Positions 8,307-15,883 of a stretch of DNA of 64,000 nt are shown here, one piece after another. The stretch comes from JAJZXY01 sp046706185. GTDB lineage: Archaea; Thermoplasmatota; Thermoplasmata; Sysuiplasmatales; Sysuiplasmataceae. Position numbers and translations under genes: made by a program. The notes below the pieces were generated by a model that made no database searches, was not told where the DNA came from, and saw only the letters and a list, made by a program, of their open reading frames with translations. The DNA lies in the NCBI GenBank assembly GCA_046706185.1, contig JBJKPR010000003.1, forward strand, positions 3,604-67,603, in the 5' to 3' direction. Every line of letters begins with the position of its first letter. Position 1 is the stretch's first letter.

Positions 8307-8879
8307 TCACGCCTTTCCGCGCGATTCTCCCGATGATATTGCACCTGCGAAGATATGCGCAAGCCTGAGGGGCTCCGGATAGTTTCCCCTGACAATCGAG
8401 GCGCCGATCAGCTCCGCGGCGTCTTCGTCCCGTATGCCCTCGCAGCGGGCGAACAGCCTGAAGGCGCCCCCCTCGACCCTGCGCGGCGTGTAATGCTCAA
8501 TCAGTTCCATCCTTTCCTTCCAGTCCGGAAAGTGCTTCATGAGTGCATTTCTCATTTCATCCTTGTCCGGCTCGGACCTCGTCACGCTTATCACAGGTAT
8601 TCCCGTTGCCCTGTGAATCAGGGCCAGGTCGTAGACATTGAAGCCACCGCATGCTATGCCGTCGAGCATCACCACCCTGAGCTGTTCCCGCAGCCTTGAT
8701 CCGAGTATCGCCTCCACGACCTTCCCCGACGCGTCCCTTCCGTCTACCTCGCAGTCTGTGACTATCGCCCCCTCAACGTAGGAGGGCAGCCTTGCAATCA
8801 CCCCTACAAGGGGAACCCTGCCGTCCCTGAAAGTGAAATTCCCGTCGTCAAATGCTATTGCGCGTGTCTGCTTCTTCAA
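8307..8879 (-). CDS. DUF99 family protein (UPF0215; endonuclease-V-like fold)
   Basis: A 190-residue archaeal DUF99 protein. Family features include RAIAFDDGNF at the start, VMLDGIACGGFNVYDL in the middle and a C-terminal RLAHIFAGAI helix. Known structures of the family resemble RNase H-like endonuclease V, and some members are annotated as uracil-directed DNA endonucleases, so a nucleic-acid repair role is possible. The likely start is TTG, one base after the pth2 stop (TGAATTG), which suggests translational coupling to pth2. It is the last gene of a three-gene operon with pth2 and a small membrane protein. Confidence 0.85.
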   Translation of the reverse strand: MKKQTRAIAFDDGNFTFRDGRVPLVGVIARLPSYVEGAIVTDCEVDGRDASGKVVEAILGSRLREQLRVVMLDGIACGGFNVYDLALIHRATGIPVISVTRSEPDKDEMRNALMKHFPDWKERMELIEHYTPRRVEGGAFRLFARCEGIRDEDAAELIGASIVRGNYPEPLRLAHIFAGAISSGESRGKA

Positions 8880-8880
8880 T

Positions 8881-9249
8881 TCACATCAGTGCCAGTTCAC
8901 CCGTTACCGGGTCTATGTCCGACTCCTTCGCGGGGCCTATACCCAGGCAGGTCACAGTGCCCGCCGGGATCTCCGTCAGCCCGGCGTCTGCAATCACGCT
9001 GCTTGTAAGCCCTCTTGCCCTTGCAGCATCCCTGAGGAAGAAGAGCTCTTCGAGGCTCTTCACCTTCACAACAACCTTCTTCTGTCCCTCTGCAAACCAC
9101 GCGTCGAACACCTTCCTGTTCTTCTCCCTCGAGAGAAGGGAGCAGCTGACGGCAGCGTGAGCGACCTGCACCGCCATTTTCCCGGGCGACAGCCTGAGGT
9201 CTGTCCTGACAGCCACAACGAGCTTGTAGTCAAACATGCCGTCGTTCAT
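8881..9249 (-). CDS. pth2: Peptidyl-tRNA hydrolase, Pth2 type
   Basis: A 122-residue enzyme that frees tRNA from stalled peptidyl-tRNA. It has the Pth2 fold signatures: KLVVAVRTDLRLSPGKMAVQVAHAAV near the N-terminus (shown only in part by motif GKMAVQVAHA), then SLEELFFLRDAARARGL, a DAGLTEIPAGT turn and GIGPA near the end. The length matches archaeal Pth2 (about 115-120 residues). The ATG overlaps the stop of the upstream membrane-protein gene by one base (TGATG). A second in-frame ATG four codons later is also possible. Bacterial-type Pth is absent from most archaea, so this is probably the main enzyme. Confidence 0.92.
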   Translation of the reverse strand: MNDGMFDYKLVVAVRTDLRLSPGKMAVQVAHAAVSCSLLSREKNRKVFDAWFAEGQKKVVVKVKSLEELFFLRDAARARGLTSSVIADAGLTEIPAGTVTCLGIGPAKESDIDPVTGELALM

Positions 9250-9605
9250 CAGCTTCCCCCCTCCTTTCCACCAGGCCCGGGGTACTCGCCTGCCGACTTG
9301 GGTCCGCCGCGGATTAACGGCTTGAGAACTGCTATGAGCAGGAAAGCTGCAGTAACGGCGGCAAGAACCGCGGGAAGCGCATAAAACTGAAAGGGTAAAC
9401 CAGTCACCTGCGAAACAAGAAGCAGCATGAACATGACTATCAGTGTGATTGCAAGGCTCAGTCCCGCAGACGAGGTTATGAAATGAGTCTCGTCATCACG
9501 CCAGGGGCTCTTTTTCACCGAGAATGCAAGCAGTGCGGACATACCAGGCAGAAAGAAAAAAAGTGCGGCGATTGCGGGAAGCAGAAGAACGGTGATTTCG
9601 GTCAT
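9249..9605 (-). CDS. Small membrane protein, first gene of the pth2 operon
   Basis: A 118-residue protein with three hydrophobic segments (about residues 4-27, 45-66 and 75-96) and a hydrophilic Gly/Pro-rich tail (PGPGGKEGGS). I do not recognise the family. Its stop codon overlaps the pth2 start, so it is almost certainly cotranscribed with pth2 and DUF99. A TATA-like palindrome centred about 25 nt before the ATG indicates a leaderless mRNA. The link to translation is only by position. Confidence 0.7.
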   Translation of the reverse strand: MTEITVLLLPAIAALFFFLPGMSALLAFSVKKSPWRDDETHFITSSAGLSLAITLIVMFMLLLVSQVTGLPFQFYALPAVLAAVTAAFLLIAVLKPLIRGGPKSAGEYPGPGGKEGGS

Positions 9606-9624
9606 TCCAGCATTAAATGATTTT

Positions 9625-9636
9625 CAATTATAATTG
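9625..9636. promoter_or_regulatory. Palindromic TATA element of the pth2-operon/tgtA divergent region
   Basis: CAATTATAATTG is a perfect 12-bp palindrome. It sits about 25 bp before the ATG of the pth2 operon, where a TATA box of a leaderless archaeal transcript belongs. Because it reads the same on both strands it could also recruit the basal machinery toward tgtA, although tgtA has its own box (AATATAATAAAC, 9778-9789) about 30 nt before its start. Confidence 0.5.
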
Positions 9637-9812
9637 TTTTGCACAGTCCTCCGCGCAGGCAGGTTTCCGGTTGTTTCAGCCATTCAGTCGGGCAGATATC
9701 ACTCCGGCAGGCATGGAAACCGGGATACTCATGCCTTATGTGTGCGCAGCGGCACCATGTGAAGCGGGGTGATGGACAATATAATAAACAGGAGAGCTGG
9801 TTTGACAGCCGG

Positions 9813-11756
9813 ATGAACGGCGATTTCGAGTTGCTCGAAAGGGATGGCCTGGCAAGGATATGCAGGCTGGAGACGGCACACGGCAGGGTGGAAACGCCGG
9901 CACTGATGCCGGTCATCAATCCTAACAGGAAGGTGATCAGCGCAGGAGAGATGAAGTCTCTTTTCGGCACGGAGATGGTGATCACCAATTCGTACATAAT
10001 CTCCAGGAATGAAGATCTCAGGAATGAGGCGATGAGGAAGGGGGTGCACGGTCTTCTCGACTTCGACCGGACTGTGATGACGGACAGCGGTACTTTCCAG
10101 ACACACGTCTACTCTGATGTGAGCGTCGACCCTGCGGCGATATTTGAATTCCAGAAGGCAATAGGAAGCGACATTGCCACCGTCTTTGATGTTTTCTCTG
10201 AACCTGAGTTCTCAAGGAGTCAGGCAGAGAGCGCCGCAGGCATCACTGCAGAAAGGGTAAGGGGCGCGATGGCCGGCGAGAGGGGAAACAGCCTTGCCGC
10301 GGCAACGGTGCAGGGAGGCCTTTTTCAGGACGTGAGGGAGAGGGCAGCCAGGGATCTGAGTGCAGCAGGTGCCGACTATTTCACAATAGGCGGTGTTGTC
10401 CCGCTGCTCGAGAATTACAGGTTTGCCGACCTTGTGAATGTCATTGTTGCTTCAAAGAGGGGCCTTTCGCCCGGAAGGCCCGTGCACCTGTTCGGAGCGG
10501 GGCATCCGCTCATGCTCCCGCTCGCAGTTCTCCTTGGATGTGATCTGTTCGACTCTGCGTCATATGTCAAGTACGCCTACGACGGCAGGATGATGTTCCC
10601 GGAGGGTAGCGTTTCCCTCCAGGATATCAGGTACTCCTGGTGCGACTGCCCCGTGTGCAGTGCAACCACCGCAAAGGAGCTGCGGGAAGCGGAGGCGGGG
10701 GAAAGGGTCCGCAGCATCGCAAAGCACAACCTGTATGTTCTCACATCGGAGCTGGGCAGGATAAAGCAGGCCGTACATGACGGCAGCCTCTGGAACCTTG
10801 TGGAGTCGAGGGCGAGAAGCAACCCCCAGCTGTTCGACGCGTATGCGGCGGTTCTTTCACATGGCTCGTACCTGGCCGCGTACGAGCCCAGGTCGAGAAG
10901 GACGGGCGTGAATTTCACTGACAGCCTTTCGCTCAGCAGACCTGACTGCGCCACCTTCCTCTCCCAGGCGTCCACGATCAGGCCCGGGGCTGGGAAGAAG
11001 CTACTTGTTGTGAAGGGGGACAGGCAGTATTTCACTCACTTTGACTTCAGTTCGGCAAAGGAGGGGGAGGACGTGGCATCCATGACGAGGATAGGCATCT
11101 TCCCCCTGCAGCTCACCGAAACTTACCCCCTATCGCAGTCGACGTACTCTTCGTCTCTCCAGTGCGCTGAACAGCCGGATGCATATGCATCCAGGTTTGG
11201 CTACACTTCGTTCAGGACAGAAGAAGGCAGGTGGAGAAGGGGCGGGAGGCATGCTGACAGGCAGGGGGGCGCGTCGCAGGTCAGGATTGTGTGCCAGTAC
11301 CAGTTCGGAGCAAGATGTGCGGAGGCCATCGCAGACGGTGCACTCGAATGCACCTACTCGAAGAACACGGGAAAGCTGAGGACAGTCGCTAGGGACGGAA
11401 AGCAGATCCTTTTCTTCAGGACAGAGGACGGCCTCTTCTCGATAAAATACCACGGTGGGGAAATACTCAAGTCGGCACTGCCGCCGGGCTCTATGAGGGT
11501 TGTCTGCTCGGACGATGCGGTGCCCTTTGTCTCTTCCGGGAGAAGCCTCTTCACCAGGTTCGTCCTTGATGCGGATGAGTCGATCAGGCCTGGTGATGAA
11601 TGCCTCGTGGTCGACGGTTCCGACAGGCTGCTTGCCGTTGGAAGGGCTCTTCTGAGAAGGGAGGAGATGCTGTCGTTCAGCAAGGGAGTGGCTGTCGACG
11701 TCAGGGAGGGGCTGCCTTCTTCATCGTCCTCTCTGCAACCTGAAGACAGGAGATGA
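9813..11756 (+). CDS. tgtA: Archaeosine tRNA-guanine(15) transglycosylase (arcTGT) with PUA domain
   Basis: A 647-residue enzyme that swaps guanine 15 of tRNA for preQ0, the first step of archaeosine synthesis. The TIM-barrel domain carries TDSGTFQ (Asp91), FDVFSEP, GGVVPLLE and Asp247 in CDLFDSASY, the expected nucleophile. The zinc site starts CDCPVC (Cys277, 279, 282). The C-terminal part contains a PUA domain (near RPGDECLVVDGSDRLLAVGRA), standard for archaeal enzymes. A 58-codon upstream extension of the frame is rejected because a TATA box (AATATAATAAAC) lies inside it, about 30 nt before the selected ATG. The 3' end overlaps the convergent pcc1 gene by 56 nt. Confidence 0.93.
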   Translation: MNGDFELLERDGLARICRLETAHGRVETPALMPVINPNRKVISAGEMKSLFGTEMVITNSYIISRNEDLRNEAMRKGVHGLLDFDRTVMTDSGTFQTHVYSDVSVDPAAIFEFQKAIGSDIATVFDVFSEPEFSRSQAESAAGITAERVRGAMAGERGNSLAAATVQGGLFQDVRERAARDLSAAGADYFTIGGVVPLLENYRFADLVNVIVASKRGLSPGRPVHLFGAGHPLMLPLAVLLGCDLFDSASYVKYAYDGRMMFPEGSVSLQDIRYSWCDCPVCSATTAKELREAEAGERVRSIAKHNLYVLTSELGRIKQAVHDGSLWNLVESRARSNPQLFDAYAAVLSHGSYLAAYEPRSRRTGVNFTDSLSLSRPDCATFLSQASTIRPGAGKKLLVVKGDRQYFTHFDFSSAKEGEDVASMTRIGIFPLQLTETYPLSQSTYSSSLQCAEQPDAYASRFGYTSFRTEEGRWRRGGRHADRQGGASQVRIVCQYQFGARCAEAIADGALECTYSKNTGKLRTVARDGKQILFFRTEDGLFSIKYHGGEILKSALPPGSMRVVCSDDAVPFVSSGRSLFTRFVLDADESIRPGDECLVVDGSDRLLAVGRALLRREEMLSFSKGVAVDVREGLPSSSSSLQPEDRR

Positions 11757-11928
11757 AATCATCAACTGTCCTAAGGAGGCTCAGCAGGCTGTCTGATTCG
11801 GCCGATGCGGTAATCGAGCCTTCAGATGCGCTTGACGATATGAACTCACCGTTGTCCATCTCAACTGCTTCATGCAGTCGTCGCGCATCGACGTCGAACT
11901 TCATGGTGATGTCGATCCTGTAGTGCAA
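11701..11928 (-). CDS. pcc1: KEOPS complex Pcc1-like subunit
   Basis: A 75-residue protein with the Pcc1 pattern: a first beta strand (YRIDITMKFD), a helix (ARRLHEAVEMDN), paired strands, then LLSLLRTVDDFISCLQVAERTM, the conserved C-terminal helix of the family. Pcc1 dimerises and binds tRNA in the KEOPS complex that makes t6A37. The start is TTG: it gives the complete first strand and has GGAG about 10 nt upstream, whereas the later ATG would cut the strand. It lies 12 nt after the winged-helix gene, in the same operon, and its 3' end runs antisense into the end of tgtA. Confidence 0.72.
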   Translation of the reverse strand: MHYRIDITMKFDVDARRLHEAVEMDNGEFISSSASEGSITASAESDSLLSLLRTVDDFISCLQVAERTMKKAAPP

Positions 11929-11940
11929 GACTAACGCTCC

Positions 11941-12222
11941 TCAGAGCCTCAGTCCGAATGCAGTTGTAAACTCTTCAACCTTTCTGAATTCCTGGAGGAA
12001 ATATCTCCCCTTCTCCGTTATGGAGTATGACGTCTTGTCGCCATCGCTGTTTTTCGAGATGAGGCCGTTTGATTCGAGCATTCCAAGGTACTTCGTCAGC
12101 CTGTCGTATGAAAGGTTTGCCTTGTACAGTATATGTGTCGGCTTTGTCTCCCTGTCGGATGATACTGCCCTGAGAATATCGGCGAATATGCGCGCCTTGG
12201 ACCTGTATGCCGACTCAGGCAC
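11941..12222 (-). CDS. Archaeal winged-helix transcriptional regulator
   Basis: A 93-residue DNA-binding protein. The pattern is a helix-turn-helix (THILYKANLSYDRLTKYLGMLESNGLI) followed by a wing (SDGDKTSYSITEKGRYFLQEF) and a short C-terminal helix, as in the small archaeal winged-helix regulators of COG3432. The start is GTG with GGGGGAAC upstream, overlapping the preceding membrane-protein gene by 8 nt. It lies between a membrane protein and pcc1. A perfect palindrome 45 nt before the operon is a candidate binding site for this protein. The effector is unknown. Confidence 0.82.
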   Translation of the reverse strand: MPESAYRSKARIFADILRAVSSDRETKPTHILYKANLSYDRLTKYLGMLESNGLISKNSDGDKTSYSITEKGRYFLQEFRKVEEFTTAFGLRL

Positions 12223-12847
12223 TTCCAGCGTTCCCCCGTTTTGGCTCCCTGACGGAGCGATGCCCTATTGCCATGAAAAGGAGACCGAATGAAAGCATCT
12301 GCATCACTGCGTAGTACACCGACCCTGCAGCTATCAGCCTTGGTGCAAAGAGAAGAAATGCGGTCAGCGCATGCAGCGCAAAAAGCAGGGTGAAACTCGC
12401 AAGGACAAGAGCGGTTCCTGCCGTAGGAGAGGAGCGGTAGCCCTGCCACACGCTTACCACTACGATTAGGAGCAGTATGACGATGAAGAGCTCGAACGTG
12501 AATGCCAGCAGGACTACTGAGACAAGAGGGAGGAGGGCATCCTCCGGTCTTGGCTTCACGACGTACGCAAGCATCACAAGAAGATAAGCGATGACCTGAA
12601 TGAGGTCTACGCCGAAGTAACGGTCAAACAGCCTGCTTGGAGGATAGGCGAGAGATGCCCGGCCTAGGAACCCGAGTGTTGAGAAAAGGAAATAGATGCA
12701 AAGCATCGCGAAGCCGAGAGCGAGAAGCAGAAGGTTCAGGTTCCTTGCGACCTTGTATCCCCTGAATGCCCTGTAGGAAACCATCGCGGCCACAACGAGC
12801 GTTATGGCGGACAGTACCGCCTGCAGCATGTCGAATGTATCCACCAT
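12215..12847 (-). CDS. Six-to-seven-span membrane protein upstream of winged-helix regulator
   Basis: A 210-residue polytopic membrane protein of unknown function. Hydrophobic segments are spaced regularly, with short basic loops such as RAFRGYKVARN and KPRPED, giving six or seven spans and a hydrophilic tail (REPKRGNAGSA). The layout is reminiscent of sensory membrane domains placed beside a regulator, but no kinase or output domain is present. It overlaps the winged-helix gene, so the two are translationally coupled; a membrane-sensor plus regulator pair is an inference from that coupling. Confidence 0.7.
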   Translation of the reverse strand: MVDTFDMLQAVLSAITLVVAAMVSYRAFRGYKVARNLNLLLLALGFAMLCIYFLFSTLGFLGRASLAYPPSRLFDRYFGVDLIQVIAYLLVMLAYVVKPRPEDALLPLVSVVLLAFTFELFIVILLLIVVVSVWQGYRSSPTAGTALVLASFTLLFALHALTAFLLFAPRLIAAGSVYYAVMQMLSFGLLFMAIGHRSVREPKRGNAGSA

Positions 12848-12891
12848 GAGATCAGCGCTTTGAAATCAGGATCCTTCTTGACCCTGTTTAC

Positions 12892-12904
12892 GTACGATTC
12901 GTAC
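12892..12904. promoter_or_regulatory. 13-bp palindrome between divergent genes (candidate operator)
   Basis: GTACGA-T-TCGTAC is a perfect palindrome with a one-base centre. It lies between the membrane-protein/winged-helix/pcc1 operon (minus strand) and a secreted-protein gene (plus strand, TATA near 12924-12934). A site of this size and symmetry suits a dimeric winged-helix protein, such as the one encoded in the operon. The binding partner is inference. Confidence 0.45.
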
Positions 12905-12964
12905 TGACCGGCCATTCCTTCTCGATATATTAAAGATGGTCAATCGGTGGAGCAGGTGACAGAA

Positions 12965-13420
12965 ATGGAAACACCTGAAAAAACAGCGAAGGTGAGCAGG
13001 AAGAAGCTGCTTGCGGTGTCGCTCATCGCACTGCTTGCAGTTGGAAGCATCGCCGCAGTCGGAATGGTCGAGGCGGCATCTCCCGGGGCGCAGGCATCCG
13101 TCCTCCAGGGAACGGGGCAGACAAACGGCGAATATCTCGAGATCGTGGTGTGGACACAGGTGAACGGGCAGAAGGTTCCTGTGCCGGGAGCAAACGTCAC
13201 AGTATACAGCGCAACCTACGCCGATGGTTCAAACGGCAGCATAACCATAACACTTTCACCAGTTGCGTTGGGCACGACAAACTCGCACGGTGCAGTCTAC
13301 TTCAACCTGGCAGACGGAAGGTACGTCGTGATAGCGAACCACGATGGCTCAAGGGGAGCCGCGCTTCTCAACCTGCGCTTCTACACGACGAAATTCGTCC
13401 ATATCGGAGCCTCGCAGTGA
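12965..13420 (+). CDS. Secreted or membrane-anchored protein with an Ig-like/carboxypeptidase-regulatory-like domain
   Basis: A 151-residue protein. After a short basic N-terminus there is one hydrophobic segment (about residues 17-36), which is a signal peptide or anchor. The rest forms a beta-sandwich type domain: VNGQKVPVPGANVTVYSA, then LGTTNSHGAVYFNLADGRYVVIANHDG. This is the sequence pattern of carboxypeptidase-regulatory-like or bacterial Ig-like domains, which bind or space surface proteins. The ATG is preferred over an upstream GTG because GGTGA sits 9 nt before it and a GATATATTAAAG box lies about 38 nt upstream. The function is otherwise unknown. Confidence 0.7.
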   Translation: METPEKTAKVSRKKLLAVSLIALLAVGSIAAVGMVEAASPGAQASVLQGTGQTNGEYLEIVVWTQVNGQKVPVPGANVTVYSATYADGSNGSITITLSPVALGTTNSHGAVYFNLADGRYVVIANHDGSRGAALLNLRFYTTKFVHIGASQ

Positions 13421-13527
13421 AGCACGAACTGAAATCTCTGCAAAACCGCAAGGAATGCGGTACGCCTGTGCGGCCGCATCCACATTTATTTCAGCCGTTC
13501 TGGCTGAGATTGACTGTTATTGCACAG

Positions 13528-13665
13528 TCAGTAATAGAGGACCTGGTAGTCCATATCCCTGACTGTCCTGTCAACAATTGCCTTTATGTCAACATTGAGA
13601 ACTGATTTGAGCAGATAACGCATACGCAGTCTTTCGCTTTCTGTCAACTTGCCACTCTGAGTCAT
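13528..13665 (-). CDS. 45-residue basic helical protein with its own promoter
   Basis: A small frame of 45 codons reads MTQSGKLTESERLRMRYLL, then KSVLNVDIKAIVDRTVRDMDY and QVLYY. It is rich in charged and leucine/valine residues spaced as amphipathic helices, unlike random frames here. A strong TATA-like TTTTTTATAA lies about 20 nt before the ATG, so the mRNA would be leaderless. The stop is followed by an unrelated stretch. I do not recognise a family; a small DNA-binding or adaptor protein is possible. It is the only convincing gene in the 320 nt between its neighbours. Confidence 0.55.
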   Translation of the reverse strand: MTQSGKLTESERLRMRYLLKSVLNVDIKAIVDRTVRDMDYQVLYY

Positions 13666-13680
13666 CCAAGGAATGGACTG

Positions 13681-13690
13681 TTATAAAAAA
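13681..13690 (-). promoter_or_regulatory. TATA box of the 45-residue protein gene
   Basis: The minus strand reads TTTTTTATAA, centred about 21 nt before the ATG at 13665. It is among the strongest AT-rich promoter-like elements in this region and is the main support for a transcript across the otherwise empty interval. Confidence 0.45.
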
Positions 13691-13740
13691 GGATCATGCT
13701 GATTATCCATGAAGTGAACAGGCAGCATTCAGTCCGTCGG

Positions 13741-14052
13741 CTACCTTCTGCGCCTCTGAGGGCGTTCCTGCTGCCTTCTGTCCCTGAATTCCCTGTTCTC
13801 CTGCTCTTCTGCCTGTGCAAAAGTGTGGAGGTTTCCCATCCAGTACAGCTTCGCGTTTTCCTTGTTGAACTGGGCGCGCTTCTGGACTAGCGCCATCCTC
13901 ATCTTCTGCCTGAACTGAAGCGCTTTCGCCTCGTTCTTGCCTGATGGCGTGTCACCTTCCCATAGCCTTTCGAATTGGGTCTCCTTCTCAGACGGCAAAC
14001 TAAACACCTTGTCGTCTGAAGGACAACTGTTTGTTTCTTTATACCTTTGCAT
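13741..14052 (-). CDS. Small charged protein with Arg/Gln-rich tail, unknown function
   Basis: A 103-residue protein without a recognisable domain. The middle (FERLWEGDTPSGKNEAKALQ, then RQKMRMALVQKRAQFNKENAKLYW) is helical and strongly charged, and the tail is almost only Arg, Gln and Glu, ending in RRRR, which suggests nucleic-acid contact. Start choice is uncertain: a TATA-like GGTATAAAG lies just inside the 5' end of the frame, so translation may begin further in, for example at a GTG about 15 codons later. The longer upstream extension of the frame is not supported. Confidence 0.5.
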   Translation of the reverse strand: MQRYKETNSCPSDDKVFSLPSEKETQFERLWEGDTPSGKNEAKALQFRQKMRMALVQKRAQFNKENAKLYWMGNLHTFAQAEEQENREFRDRRQQERPQRRRR

Positions 14053-14252
14053 TGTTATCCGGGAAGGTGTCGCTCGTGAGTCTGTCCCCACATCCGCGTG
14101 TCGTGGCGTGACAGGCCGGGAGTGGGCCTGGAATGAGGAGCTGATGAAACAGGCAGGGGGCAGTAGAGCGCACCCGTCATGAGTTGCGCCCCCGGAAGGC
14201 AAAGAACGCTCCGAGAAATGCATGCAGCGGAAATGAAGGGACGGAGGTAGAG

Positions 14253-15200
14253 ATGGCGAATATCGGAGAGGGAAGTGGCAGGAGTGGAAGGCATTCCATC
14301 ACCAGAATAGCCACAGCTGTTGTAGTTGTGGCGGCAATACTCTACGGCTTCAGCCTGTTCCTGAACGGCTTCATTCTCAAGAACTATGCAACGCAGCTTG
14401 TCAGCGTCCAGGCATCCATCGTGGCCGTTGTTGTCCTCGCCGTCGGCTATGCAGTCATAACTCTTCTCACCAGGATTCTGCTGGATGTCCTTTCGAGGAG
14501 GACAGGCAAGGCACGGGCGGTGACCATCAAGTACCTCTTCTCACTCGTTGCCTACCTCGTACTTGCTTTCGCAGTTCTAGGAATTCTGCATGTGGACCTG
14601 TCAGGACTGATCATCGGAAGCGCGTTCACTGCGATAGTTCTCGGCCTCGCCTCACAGACGGTCCTGGCAAATTTCTTTGCGGGCCTGGTGCTTGTGCTCG
14701 CAAGGCCTGTGACCGCAGGAGAAAGGATAACCTTCGCCACCTGGCAGTTTGGAGTGATTGCTCCAGCATACCCGCCGAAGTTCTATTCAAATGATTTCCT
14801 GATCAGCGGGTTCACCGGGGTTGTTGAATATGTTGGCTTTCTCTACGTTGATCTGACGCTCGATGATGGAAGGGGAATCAAGGTCCCTGCGGGCATCTTC
14901 ATACAGGCACTGATAACAGTCAATTCCCGCAGCTCAAGGATGAAGGTCAGAGCGAAGTACGAGGTGGAGAAATCTATCGAGCCTTCGTCTGCACTCGAGG
15001 CAGTCAGGAAAGAGGTTGCAGGTCTCGGGTTCATTGCGCCTGGAACCGCACCGGAGGTTTTTGTGTCGGAGACGACGCTAAACACCTACGTACTTGCCAT
15101 AGATGTCATCGCGCTGACGCAGCATGAAGAGCCGGTCAGAAGCGAGGTACTCCAGGCAGTGATGAGGGCAATCACCGAACTCAAGGCAAGGAAGTCGTGA
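14253..15200 (+). CDS. MscS-family mechanosensitive ion channel
   Basis: A 315-residue channel protein that would release solutes on osmotic downshift. Four hydrophobic segments precede the conserved pore-lining helix GSAFTAIVLGLASQTVLANFFAGLVLVLARP (motif parts GLASQTVLANF and LARP), followed by the cytoplasmic beta domain and a C-terminal alpha/beta part. The ATG has a near-perfect GGAGGT ribosome-binding site 5 nt upstream; the frame extends 23 codons further but without support. The beta domain contains a longer than usual insertion around AYPPKFYSNDFLISGF. It stands alone, before the lut genes. Confidence 0.88.
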   Translation: MANIGEGSGRSGRHSITRIATAVVVVAAILYGFSLFLNGFILKNYATQLVSVQASIVAVVVLAVGYAVITLLTRILLDVLSRRTGKARAVTIKYLFSLVAYLVLAFAVLGILHVDLSGLIIGSAFTAIVLGLASQTVLANFFAGLVLVLARPVTAGERITFATWQFGVIAPAYPPKFYSNDFLISGFTGVVEYVGFLYVDLTLDDGRGIKVPAGIFIQALITVNSRSSRMKVRAKYEVEKSIEPSSALEAVRKEVAGLGFIAPGTAPEVFVSETTLNTYVLAIDVIALTQHEEPVRSEVLQAVMRAITELKARKS

Positions 15201-15325
15201 CACTTTCGCGGCAGGATGGCAACAGCGCATGGAGCAGGAGAACCCGCTGGGGGATTGTCTGTGTATGGCTAACTGACGGGACAGCACATTGTAAATACGG
15301 ATCAAGGTATAGCCCGGACCCCGTA

Positions 15326-15883
15326 ATGGCAGCAGTTAACAGGGACATCATTGGCAGTTTCTGCAGCAGGTTCGAGTCTCTTGGCGGCATTATACACATG
15401 ACCGAAACAAGAGAGACGGCAGTTGGCATGCTGTCCGACATACTCGGGGGGCACGCTTCAGGAGTGCATCTTCCTGAAAGTCTGAGGCAGGAGATTTCAG
15501 GCAGGCTGAAGCAGGCCGGGGTCCATGTTGAGGAGGAAAGGGGGCCGCAGGATTATTCAGCTCCAGGCGCGGGCGTCACGGAGGCGCAGTACGCTGTTGC
15601 GTCGGCGGGTTGCATGGTCGAAATTGCGTACGATGAGAGCACCCGTCTTGCGTCGTCTGCAACGCTCCTTCACATTGCGCTGCTGGATTCGGGAAATGTC
15701 GTTGAATCTCTTGCTGATATTGCACCCATCGTCAGGGAGGCGCTGAGCGTGAAGGGACGCAAGCCCACGATAACGCTAATAAGCGGACCCTCAAGGACGT
15801 CCGATATAGAGCTGAAGGATGTCGTGGGAGTCCACGGCCCCAACGAGGTGCATGCAGTTGTCTACGGAGGGGGGAGTCGATGA
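15326..15883 (+). CDS. lutC: LutC-like LUD-domain protein
   Basis: A 185-residue LUD-domain protein, the small subunit type of the LutABC lactate-oxidation system. The hallmark C-terminal motif is present: LISGPSRTSDIELKDVVGVHGP followed by EVHAVVY (motif core SRTSDIE and GVHGP). A GVTEAQYAVASAG segment upstream is also typical. The ATG lies about 36 nt after a GTAAATACG box; a longer frame upstream has no family resemblance. Its stop overlaps the start of the lutB-like gene (ATGA), so both are made together. Confidence 0.85.
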   Translation: MAAVNRDIIGSFCSRFESLGGIIHMTETRETAVGMLSDILGGHASGVHLPESLRQEISGRLKQAGVHVEEERGPQDYSAPGAGVTEAQYAVASAGCMVEIAYDESTRLASSATLLHIALLDSGNVVESLADIAPIVREALSVKGRKPTITLISGPSRTSDIELKDVVGVHGPNEVHAVVYGGGSR

